Of a stretch of DNA of 64,000 bases, positions 55,721-64,000 are shown piece after piece (position 1 is the first letter of the stretch; the number at the start of each line of letters is the position of its first letter). Below the pieces are notes generated by a model. The model was not told the origin of the DNA. It saw only the letters and a list, made by a program, of their open reading frames with translations, and made no database searches. The translations under genes and the position numbers were made by a program. The stretch comes from Azorinus chamasolen (taxonomy: Eukaryota; Mollusca; Bivalvia; Cardiida; Solecurtidae), in contig OY755244.1 in assembly GCA_963576725.1 (NCBI GenBank), positions 38,361,855 through 38,425,854 of the forward strand, in the 5' to 3' direction.

Positions 55721-56141
55721 CAGGATGTCCCAAAAACAACGGAACCCAGTATTAAGACCCGCAAGTTATCCAATTTCTGTCAATATTGCTAACTTAAATT
55801 AAAAGTATACACATGTAACTTAGTAGAGACAGCATTTTGCCATATGTCTAAATTTTGTCTAATTATATTTATTGGTTTTTAAGATATCAGCATTTAAATG
55901 AAAGCACCCAAAACTCCGTTTTAAACGTGATATAGGCATGGACTATGCAATGTACGAATATCATGTTAAAACAGTTTTTAGGTGAATTCATTAAAAACTC
56001 ATATATTTAAAACCGAAGCATATTTTTATGAGAAATTTGGCAGATATATGCACAAATGACTTATCTACAACAGTAAATATTTATATTTTAATGTGTCCGG
56101 TCACATTTGATCCAGGGTTCCGTTTTTTTCTTGGACACCTG
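55721..56141. mobile_element. Mariner-type MITE, 421 bp
   Basis: The terminal inverted repeats are CAGGATGTCCCAAAAACAAC and GTTCCGTTTTTTTCTTGGAC...CCTG, flanked by TA on both sides. These ends resemble mariner-family termini. The inside has no open frame of note. Confidence 0.8.
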
Positions 56142-56273
56142 TAGTTAAACGAATAGTAATGCAGCAACATTATTTAGAGAAACATCTTTATCTACACATG
56201 GCTTCGCGGTTTCATATCACTACTGAATGTAAGAAAGAAATTAAAACAATATTCACGAATCATTTGTTTATTT

Positions 56274-56509
56274 TTAACCCTTCTCGTGCTGAATTTTAAA
56301 ACACATTTCTCCTCCTTTACCCATACCCTGTTGTATAATTACATATATCTTCACTGTGTACAAGTATTTCGCTGTGCAGTACACTGGTTGCACAATCAAC
56401 TTGTAAATAGTGCAGACCCTGATGAGACAGCTCCTGCAGGAGCTGTCTCATCTGGGTCTTCACTATTTACAGGTAGGTATATTGACGTGAATAGCAAGCG
56501 AAGGGTTAA
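56274..56509. mobile_element. TTAA-type MITE, family B, with 37-bp flanking duplication
   Basis: It starts TTAACCCTTCTCGTGCTG and ends GCAAGCGAAGGGTTAA. The hairpin GACCCTGATGAGACAGCTCC...GTCTCATCTGGGTC is intact apart from the conserved mismatch. The 37 bp at 56,241-56,277 and 56,506-56,542 are identical and each runs from TTAA to TTAA. Confidence 0.92.
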
Positions 56510-56740
56510 AACAATATTCACGAATCATTTGTTTATTTTTAACATTTAATACCGTTCCATATAGGCTAATGCGGACCAATACATTTAATATTCAACAAAG
56601 AGAGAGGGCGTTGACTAATTCTTTTAATGTTGTATGAACGCTATATAGTTAATTACAGCTTAACAAAATTAATAAAAACAAACAATATCTATTAAATCAT
56701 ATACACATATTCTCCCTGATCGTCCCAAAGGCTGAAAGGG

Positions 56741-56830
56741 CGGAGGGACATTATTCTGATGGTCCGATGATAGGATTCGAACCGTGGACTGTCCTATCCT
56801 AAATGATGCGTCCTACCACTGGACCACCAT
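56741..56830 (-). repeat. tRNA-like remnant
   Basis: Minus strand shows an A-box-like TGGTCCAGTGGTAGGACGC and a B-box-like GGTTCGAATCC about 35 bases apart, with GGACCATCA following. The T stem does not pair well, so this is a tRNA pseudogene or the head of a SINE, not a working tRNA. Confidence 0.5.
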
Positions 56831-57379
56831 TCCACACCTTTGTCTAATGTTAAAATGTATACTAAACCGTGACAAAATTGAATACAATTTTACGATTCTT
56901 ATTGGACTTATTTATAGGACTTTAGATCTGACATGTCATTTTTATCTATAGATGACCCGTATATTGGGATAATACCTCTATTGTATTAGGTGAGCTCAGC
57001 ATTTTACCGACTATTTCATATACTATTAAATTTAATCACTATAGGCAATCGGACTTCGAGTCTAACCAGCTGCATGAGTTTCAAAAGAAATTCGCTCGTC
57101 AATTTCAGCAAAACACTTTTGTATAGTATGGAATAGTCTGGAAAGATCAAATCAATAAATAACAAGAAACCGCCAATGTCGGTATGGCCGGATTGCCGAT
57201 TAAAGTGATATAGATGAGCAGTCAATCATTATACATTTCTGCATCAGCAGATGCTGAATGCATAATAAATAGTTAAACATATTCCAATTGCATGCAATGA
57301 GGTCCTCATTATGACTCCACATGTTAAAAAGGTCAACCTAGAAATTCATTGAAGCATAAAAACAAGAGATGTTTTTAAA

Positions 57380-60300
57380 ACATGTATACCCCCAGACCCA
57401 CTGACCTTTGATCTAGTGACCTCAACTATAGAGGTCATCTAGTGGTCATGACTAATCACCACAACAACTTTGACGATCCTAAGCCAAACCACTAATCATT
57501 TATTGATCTGAAAACATTTCACAAGTTAAGGTCATGACCTTGACCTTTGACCTAGTGACCTCAACAACTACAGGGGACATCTAGTGGTCATGACCAACCA
57601 CCACAGCAAGTTTGAAGATCTACAACCAAACCATTGAGCAGTTATTAATCGGAAACCATTTCATCAGTTAAGGCCATGGTGACCTTAATCTTGGACCTAG
57701 TGACCTCAAAAACAATAGGGGTCATCTAGTTGTCATGACCAACCACCACAGCAAGTTTGAAGATCCTAAGCCAAACCCTTGAGCAGTTATTGATTAGAAA
57801 CAATTTCACCAGTTAATGTCATGGTGACCTTGACCTTTGACCTAGTGACCTAAAAACATTAGGGGTGATCTAGTGGTCATGACCAACCACCACAGCAAGT
57901 TTGAAGATCCTAAGCCAAAGCCGTGAGCAGTTTTTGATTGGAAACCATTTCACAAGTTAAGGTCATGGTGACCTTGACCTTTGACCTAGTGACCTCTAAA
58001 CCAAGAGGGCTCATCTAGATGTCATGACCAACTACCTTAGCAACTTTGAAGATCCTAAATCAAACCCTTGAGCAGTTATTGATCAGAAACCATTTTACCA
58101 ATTAAGGTCATGGTGACCTTGACCTTTGACCTAGTGACCTCAAAACAATAGGAGTCATCTAGTGGTCATGACCAACTACCACAGCAAATTGAAGATTTTA
58201 AGCCAAACCCTTGAGCAGTTATTGATCGGAAACCATTTCACCAGTTAAGGTCATGGTGACCTTGACCTTTGACCTAGTGACCTCAAAAACAATAGGACTC
58301 ATCTAGTCGTCATGACCAACCACCACAGCAAGTTTGAAGATCCTAAGCCAAACCCTTGAGCAGTTATTGATTAGAAACCATTTCACCAGTTAATGTCATG
58401 GTGACCTTGACCTTTGACCTAGTGACCTAAAAACATTAGGGGTGATCTAGTGGTCATGACCAACCACCACAGCAAGTTTGAAGATCCTAAGCCAAAGCCG
58501 TGAGCAGTTTTTGATTGGAAACCATTTCACAAGTTAAGGTCATGGTGACCTTGACCTTTGACCTAGTGACCTCTAAAACAAGAGGGCTCATCTAGATGTC
58601 ATGACCAACTACCTTAGCAACTTTGAAGATCCTAAATCAAACCCTTGAGCAGTTATTGATCAGAAACCATTTTACCAATTAAGGTCATGGTGACCTTGAC
58701 CTTTGACCTAGTGACCTCAAAACAATAGGAGTCATTCAGTGGTCATGACCAACTACCACAGCAAATTGAAGATTTTAAGCCAAACCCTTGAGCAGTTATT
58801 GATCGGAAACCATTTCACCAGTTAAGGTCATGGTGACCTTGACCTTTGACCTAGTGACCTCAAAAACAATAGGGCTCATCTAATGGTCATGACCAACCAC
58901 CACAGCAAGTTTGAAGATCCTAAGCCAAACCCATGAGCAGTTATTTATAGGAAACCATGTCACCAGGTAAGGTCATGGTGACCTTGACCTTTGACCTAGT
59001 GACCTCCGAAACAAGAGGGCTCATCTAGTTGCCATGACCAACTACCACAGCAAATTTGAAGATCCTAAGCCAAACCTTTGAGCAGTTATTGATCAGAAAC
59101 CATTTTACTAGTTAAGGTCATGGTGACCTTGACCTTTGATCTAAAAAACAATAGGGGTCACCCAGTTGTCATGACCAGCTACCACAGCAAGTTTAAAGAT
59201 TCTAAGCCAAACCCTTGAGCAGTTATTGATCGGAAACCATTTCACCAGTTAAGGTCATGGTGACCTTGACCTTTGACCTAGTGACCTCAAAAACAATAGG
59301 ACTCATCTAGTCGTCATGACCAACCACCACAGCAAGTTTGAAGATCCTAAGCCAAACCCTTGAGCAGTTATTGATTAGAAACCATTTCACCAGTTAATGT
59401 CATGGTGACCTTGACCTTTGACCTAGTGACCTAAAAACATTAGGGGTGATCTAGTGGTCATGACCAACCACCACAGCAAGTTTGAAGATCCTAAGCCAAA
59501 GCCGTGAGCAGTTTTTGATTGGAAACCATTTCACAAGTTAAGGTCATGGTGACCTTGACCTTTGACCTAGTGACCTCTAAAACAAGAGGGCTCATCTAGA
59601 TGTCATGACCAACTACCTTAGCAACTTTGAAGATCCTAAATCAAACCCTTGAGCAGTTATTGATCAGAAACCATTTTACCAATTAAGGTCATGGTGACCT
59701 TGACCTTTGACCTAGTGACCTCAAAACAATAGGAGTCATTCAGTGGTCATGACCAACTACCACAGCAAATTGAAGATTTTAAGCCAAACCCTTGAGCAGT
59801 TATTGATCGGAAACCATTTCACCAGTTAAGGTCATGGTGACCTTGACCTTTGACCTAGTGACCTCAAAAACAATAGGGCTCATCTAATGGTCATGACCAA
59901 CCACCACAGCAAGTTTGAAGATCCTAAGCCAAACCCATGAGCAGTTATTTATAGGAAACCATGTCACCAGGTAAGGTCATGGTGACCTTGACCTTTGACC
60001 TAGTGACCTCCGAAACAAGAGGGCTCATCTAGTTGCCATGACCAACTACCACAGTAAATTTGAAGATCCTAAGCCAAACCTTTGAGCAGTTATTGATCAG
60101 AAACCATTTTACTAGTTAAGGTCATGGTGACCTTGACCTTTGATCTAAAAAACAATAGGGGTCACCCAGTTGTCATGACCAGCTACCACAGCAAGTTTAA
60201 AGATTCTAAGCCAAACCCTTGAGCAGTTATTGATCGGAAACCATTTCACCAGTTAAGGTCATGGTAACCTTGACCTTTGACCTAGTGACCTCAAAAACAA

Positions 60301-60965
60301 TAGGGCTCATCTAGTGGTCATGACCAACCACCACAGCAAGTTTCAAGATCCTAAGCTAAACCCATGAGCAGTTATTTATAGGAAACCATGTCACCAGGTA
60401 AGGTCATGGTGACCTTGACCTTTGACCTAGTGACCTCCGAAACAAGAGGTCTCATCTAGTTGCCATGACCAACTACCACAGCAAATTTGAAGATCCTAAG
60501 CCAAACCTATGAGCAGTTATTGATCAGAAACCATTTTACTAGTTAAGGTCATGGTGACCTTGACCTTTGACCTAAAAAACAATAGGGGTCACCCAGTTGT
60601 CATGACCAACTACCACAGCAAGTTTAAAGATTCTAAGCCAAACCCTTGAGCAGATATTGATCGGAAACCATTTAACCAGTTAAGGTCATGGTGACCTTCA
60701 CCTTTGACCTAGTGTCCTCAAAATTTATAGGGTCATCTAGTGGTCATGAGGAACCACCACAGCAAGTTTGAAGATCCCAAGCCAAACCCATGAGCAGTTA
60801 TTGATCAGAAACTATTTCACCAGTTAAGGTCATTGTGACCGACCTTGATCTTTGACCTAGTGACCTCAAAAACAATAGGGGTCATCTAGTTGTCATGACC
60901 AACCACTCCAGCAAGTTTGAAGAGTCTAGGCCAAGTCGTTTATTAGTTATTGATCGGAAACAAAA
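57380..60965. repeat. About 24-copy tandem satellite, ~143-146 bp unit, rich in AGGTCA half sites
   Basis: Units share a core: AAGGTCATGGTGACCTTGAC followed by CTTTGACCTAGTGACCT, then a stretch on 'caccacagcaagtttgaagatcctaagccaaaccc' type sequence, and a 'gagcagttattgat' stretch. About 17 units have the perfect inverted repeat AGGTCA-TGG-TGACCT, and nearly all have TGACCTTTGACCT (a direct repeat with one spacer on the minus strand). It lies in intron 2 of the gene. The flanks fit a bivalve 'pearl'-like or Helitron-associated element with tandem core repeats. Confidence 0.93.
58196..60203. repeat. Higher-order repeat in the satellite: two ~1,004-bp blocks of seven units
   Basis: Diagnostic unit variants recur at a fixed 1,004-bp offset. 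For example the 'acattagg' variant is at 58,433 and 59,437, and the 'ctagtcgtcatg' variant is near 58,303 and 59,307. Outside these limits the unit order no longer matches. The 'acattagg' variant also occurs at 57,855, four units earlier. Confidence 0.8.
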
Positions 60966-61175
60966 AGGTCAACCTGGAATTTCTATTAGTCAATGAAGCG
61001 TACAAACTAGGTCACAAAGGGGTCATAGTAACCTGCTAATCTATGAAATGTAACGTGACCCTCATTATGAACCCACATGCCAAGTTTGGTTTCTGTAGGT
61101 GTTATACTTTGGCTATAACTAACATAAACAAAACGGTCAACGGGACGGACGGACGGACGGACGGCATTCGCCGGT
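60966..61175. mobile_element. 3' flank of the satellite element with GGAC microsatellite
   Basis: The satellite passes into unique sequence with 'catgccaagtttggtttctg' and ends at a GGACGGACGGACGGAC run (61,140-61,165). A tandem core followed by a tetranucleotide run is the layout of pearl-like elements. The 31,450-32,637 element has the same plan. Confidence 0.55.
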
Positions 61176-61365
61176 CTATAAGCCTGGATTTCGAGCAATC
61201 CGGCCAAAAACGACAGATCACCCCTAATTGCTAGTAAGGAGTGTTTACACCTGTAGCTAATGCGCAAACTGTATATACACCAATTAACAGAGTATGTGAC
61301 AAGTGTAGCCCATAGCTTGTGGTAGAAACAACATTGGCTATATGATACAATAATGGTTCGCTTAC

Positions 61366-61563
61366 CCGTTTGCACGTTTTCTCATCTTCACAGTTCTCGT
61401 GGGCAATTTCAATGCGCCAGTCTGAGCCAGATTTTGCTAGTAAATATCGACATTTTCCATTGAAGGTATATTCAAGTCCATCAAACGTTCGATAGCTATC
61501 CAACCCGGAAACCATGCATGTGCTGTAAGGCGTACTAGGTGCCTGTATGACGACCCCCGAAGG
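61366..61563 (-). CDS. Exon 2: start of VWD domain 1
   Basis: This exon has 66 codons, phase 0 at both ends, with acceptor CAGAG| and donor CGG|GTAAGC. It contains the classic VWD opening: Cys-Met-Val-Ser-Gly, then TFDGLEYTFNGKCRYLL, then the Cys pair of HENCEDEKTCKR. This aligns by eye with the family pattern C.v.G...y.TFDG..y.F.G.C.Y.L. It is separated from exon 1 by a short intron of 845 bp and from exon 3 by 6.5 kb of satellite and transposons. Confidence 0.9.
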
Positions 61564-61651
61564 CTCTGATGTATACGAAAAATGATGATTATACTCAATA
61601 AATAATGACCGGGGAATAAAAGAAAAGCAACAAACAATATGAACAGGTGCG

Positions 61652-62020
61652 GTTCCAGGATTACAGATTAGGGGGGTAGGGGGGGGGGGGCATAGTAGCT
61701 TTTTGGAGGGGGCGTAGATTTTTGATATAAATAAATAGTGTGTTTGTAATACATTTTGAAAAAGAGCTGTGTTAACGACAGGTGGCTGCTTAAAACAAGG
61801 TGAAAGTAGAACAGAACGCTCCTACGGGAGCGTTCTGTTTTACTTTCATCTTGCTTTAAGCAGTCACCTCCTCTAAATACCAACTAATTAACACAATTTA
61901 GTGGTCGTTATAGAGAGGTTTTACAGTATATATATTCTAAAATATTACTAAAAAATGTGTTGGCAATTTTAGGGGGAGGCGTACGCCGGCTCCTTCCCCT
62001 CTAAATCCGCGCCTGATGAA
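61652..62020. mobile_element. Family L repeat with a family F palindrome inside
   Basis: The sequence from GGATTACAGATTAGGGGG to TAAATCCGCGCCTGATG matches 30,535-30,900, including an AATAAATAGTGTGTTTGTA segment. Both copies contain a family F palindrome in the same place (here 61,770-61,928, core AACGCTCCTACGGGAGCGTT), so the F element was present before L multiplied. Confidence 0.7.
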
Positions 62021-62408
62021 ATAGGAAACACATAATTTTATTATTGTAGCGACTACTTAATGTGACCAATAATCCATAGATTTTATAACTCCGAATCGAT
62101 TTCGAAACAACAATTTGTGACACGGGTGAAAACCTGCGAACATCGATTGTGTGATGATTGACCCACATGTACATCAAAATAAGTACGTCCGCTACGACAT
62201 GGGAGAACATGATGAGAGGCAATACTCTATTATTCGATTTATCCAGTCAATTAAGTTTTATCCTCTTTTAGTAGACTCATAAAACATTACATTCTGGATT
62301 ACAACGAATTAATTTGCATTTAAAGTTGTTTCGATCAACGGAGCTCCCTTTTCATTTCCATTTCGACGTAAATAAGCTACCGCGAAGGAAAATAGGTTCG
62401 ATACTTAC

Positions 62409-62489
62409 CTTACATGGGGCGAAAACGTTGTTGTATTTGAAAAATAAGATCATTTGAATTGAGAACAAACCGAGTAACGGCCATCTCAT
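62409..62489 (-). CDS. Exon 1: start codon and signal peptide
   Basis: This 27-codon exon begins with ATG in an AAAATGAGA context. It encodes a short basic start, MRWPLL, then a hydrophobic run (GLFSIQMILFF) and a small residue (VFA) before PCK, which reads as a cleavable signal peptide. It ends AAG at a perfect donor (AG|GTAAGT on the minus strand), phase 0. The next in-frame exon starts the first VWD domain, as expected for this family. No TATA box was recognised upstream, so the transcription start is unknown. A second ATG at codon 13 is less likely because it would cut the hydrophobic segment. Confidence 0.82.
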
Positions 62490-62566
62490 TTTCTATTTTT
62501 AGATAGGCTTACTCATAAATCGACAGAGCAGAACAGACTATTAAGCCTATGACAACTGTTGCTCCT
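62490..62566 (-). promoter_or_regulatory. Immediate upstream region of exon 1
   Basis: Only 77 bases separate the start codon from the end of a TTAA-flanked MITE. An A-rich stretch (CTAAAAATAGAAA on the minus strand) lies directly before the ATG. No clear TATA box was seen. The promoter may lie within or beyond the MITE, or an untranslated exon may exist further upstream. Confidence 0.3.
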
Positions 62567-62787
62567 TTAACCCTTTCGGTGCCAACTTTCTAATTGTCAC
62601 CTGCAAATCAATTTTGTTACAGCATTCGGTAAATGAGATAAATAAATGCAAATTTCAAAGGAGTAAAGCACACATATATAGAAATAGGGTCTGAGACAAA
62701 ATGTGATGTTCCTGCTCCGATGGCGTCTGATATGAAATTGCTATTTGTTGTGGTGCATATTTTCGACACTGGCGGTGAAAAGGTTAA
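62567..62787. mobile_element. TTAA-type MITE, family J, next to exon 1
   Basis: It starts TTAACCCTTTCGGTGCCAA and ends GGCGGTGAAAAGGTTAA, with TTAA on both sides. Internally it matches the copies at 21,972-22,215 and 35,127-35,370. Its central hairpin is partly lost (TCCGATGGCGTCTGAT). Confidence 0.72.
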
Positions 62788-64000
62788 GCGCGTCTCAATC
62801 ATAGCATCATGTAAGTGAAAAGAAATTATGTATTATTTATCCATCAATATTTGCTTCCTAACTCGATTATTATTAAAAACGCGTTTTCCCAGCGGTGGAT
62901 TCAGTTAATAAAACAGATAGATTAGCAATCATTAACGATTACGCCGTTGTAGCTCAATAGGTACATGTAGATCCGAAATCTGTTTGTTTTTAATTCACTT
63001 TTGCATGATCTAAAGTGGATTCGAATTCACCATGCAATAGTCATTTTTCAACTCGGTTTTCGCTTTCTCTTATTTGTATAATTCTATAGGTGAATGCTAT
63101 GTTATTCATTCAACATATGCATATTTATAGAAAATTAAAATAGTTCCATGGTTATATAATCATTACACCATAGAAACGTCTACTAACCTAATAAACCTTC
63201 TACTAGCGAAAGTAACCTCATAATTCTAAGCTTATCTGCACCCCTTTTTACGTCACTAGAGAAGCCTGGTGATCGGATGAATCAGACTTTACGGCAGATT
63301 CTGGTAAATGATGGACAATGGACATGTTCCGTTGTTTTCCGTAGCGATAATTATTTTGTTATTTTAACGATACAAACAATATATTTTGTTCTTACCACGG
63401 TCTTTAGTAATAAACTAGTTTCACCATTGCATAACTTCCGACTCTAAAGATATTTTGTAACGAAAAGTTTGTGAAAAATCTTTAGTAGTGCAGATCATAT
63501 TAAGTACGGCAAAAATTTCCTTTAACTTACTGATAAATAATATAAAAAAAAGCAAACCTAATCGAGCTCCAAAACGTCAATTTGTTTTATTTATTATTAT
63601 TATAATTTATCAGTTAAACCCTAATCCAGCTGCAAACTTCAAATATCGGCACCATATGACCTATTCAGTGTCGCAGTGCCGTAAAACCCAACTCAAAGAC
63701 TCCAAAAAGCAAAACATATCAACATAAATACAGTAGAACATGTTTAAAGTGACATTGTATTAACATTTCTCTTGCTGAATTTTAAAATACGTTCTCCTTC
63801 TTTACCCATGTCCTGTTGTATAATTACATATATCTTCACTGTGTACAAGTATTTCGCTGTGCAATCACTGCTGTGGAGTGCACTGGTTGCACAATCAACT
63901 TGTAAATAGTGTAGACCCTGATGAGACAGATCCTGTAGGAGTTATCTCATCTGGGTCTTCACTATTTGCAGGTAGGTATATTGCCGTGAATAGCAAGCGA
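62788..64000. other. Upstream intergenic sequence
   Basis: No gene was recognised. There is an A-box/B-box-like pair (GTTGTAGCTCAATAGG near 62,952 and GGATTCGAATTC near 63,017) that may be an old tRNA-derived remnant, too widely spaced to be a tRNA gene. The right edge is the start of a family B MITE. Confidence 0.4.
63762..64000. mobile_element. TTAA-type MITE, family B, cut by window end
   Basis: It starts TTAACATTTCTCTTGCTGAA and follows the family B sequence to the last bases (AATAGCAAGCGA), so only the final few bases and right TTAA are missing. The central hairpin near 63,913-63,956 keeps the conserved T/A self-mismatch but has lost several pairs. Confidence 0.85.

Larger units (their letters stand above)
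2882..62489 (-). other. Gene locus: VWF/gel-forming-mucin-like D1-D2-D'-D3 protein, 22 exons, 3' end outside window
   Basis: This entry covers the whole gene model; exons are listed separately. Exons were found by reading cysteine-rich VWD, C8 and TIL signatures on the minus strand and extending each to GT and AG splice sites. All 21 junctions keep frame: 3,314 coding bases, about 1,104 residues. Order is signal peptide, VWD1 (about residues 40-216), C8-1 (217-307), TIL-1 (308-390), VWD2 (397-598), C8-2 (599-676), TIL-2 (677-762), D' TIL module (763-870), VWD3 (873-1057), C8-3 (1058 onward). This matches the N-terminal assembly region of von Willebrand factor, gel-forming mucins, hemolectin and SCO-spondin, which are secreted multimeric glycoproteins. 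Which of these it is cannot be decided without the C-terminal half. No RX[KR]R furin-type site is seen between D2 and D'. Confidence 0.9.

Noticed and set aside
56741..56830. tRNA gene call on the minus strand
   Set aside because: A and B boxes are present but the T stem and acceptor stem do not pair, so only a tRNA-like remnant is reported.
57380..60965. Regularly spaced repeats that could suggest a CRISPR array
   Set aside because: Whole units are repeated in tandem without unique spacers, and the sequence is from an animal genome. The same holds for the arrays at 26,891, 53,598 and 1-945.

Overview
The window looks like a nuclear genome fragment of an invertebrate animal, most likely a bivalve mollusc. 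It is AT-rich with many introns. It is packed with short palindromic DNA transposons, a tRNA-derived SINE and 'pearl'-type tandem elements ending in GACC/GGAC microsatellites, as described from bivalves. The species call is inference.

One real gene could be assembled, on the minus strand, covering almost the whole window (62,489 down to 2,882) and running off the left side. I joined 22 exons by hand. Every junction uses GT-AG sites and every phase closes, giving 3,314 coding bases (about 1,104 residues) without a stop. The product has a signal peptide and then VWD1-C8-TIL, VWD2-C8-TIL, an extra TIL-type module, and VWD3-C8. This is the D1-D2-D'-D3 layout of von Willebrand factor, gel-forming mucins, hemolectin/hemocytin-like proteins and SCO-spondin. 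It should be a secreted, cysteine-rich, multimer-forming or gel-forming glycoprotein. The C-terminal part lies outside the window.

Layout from right to left: promoter side and exon 1 (62.4-62.8 kb, with a transposon about 80 bp upstream of the ATG); exon 2, then a 3.6-kb satellite full of nuclear-receptor-type half sites (57.4-61.0 kb); exons 3-9 (VWD1, C8-1, TIL-1; 54.9-43.7 kb); exons 10-14 (VWD2, C8-2, TIL-2; 41.8-32.7 kb); exons 15-17 (D' and start of VWD3; 29.8-25.8 kb); exons 18-19 (24.3-21.8 kb); a 13-kb intron filled with repeats, including a nested 2-kb foldback element; exons 20-22 (8.7-2.9 kb); then an LTR-type sequence and a tandem-repeat block at the left edge.

The non-coding part is mostly non-autonomous transposons. 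Several families (called A to P here) start TTAACCC and end GGGTTAA and behave like piggyBac MITEs; others start CAGT and are flanked by TA. Families with different ends share the same central hairpin, including a conserved single self-mismatch. Nested insertions give empty-site evidence for TTAA targeting. The only transposase trace is a broken Tc1-like fragment. No intact rRNA gene, tRNA gene or CRISPR array was seen, and most short open frames are palindrome or repeat artefacts.
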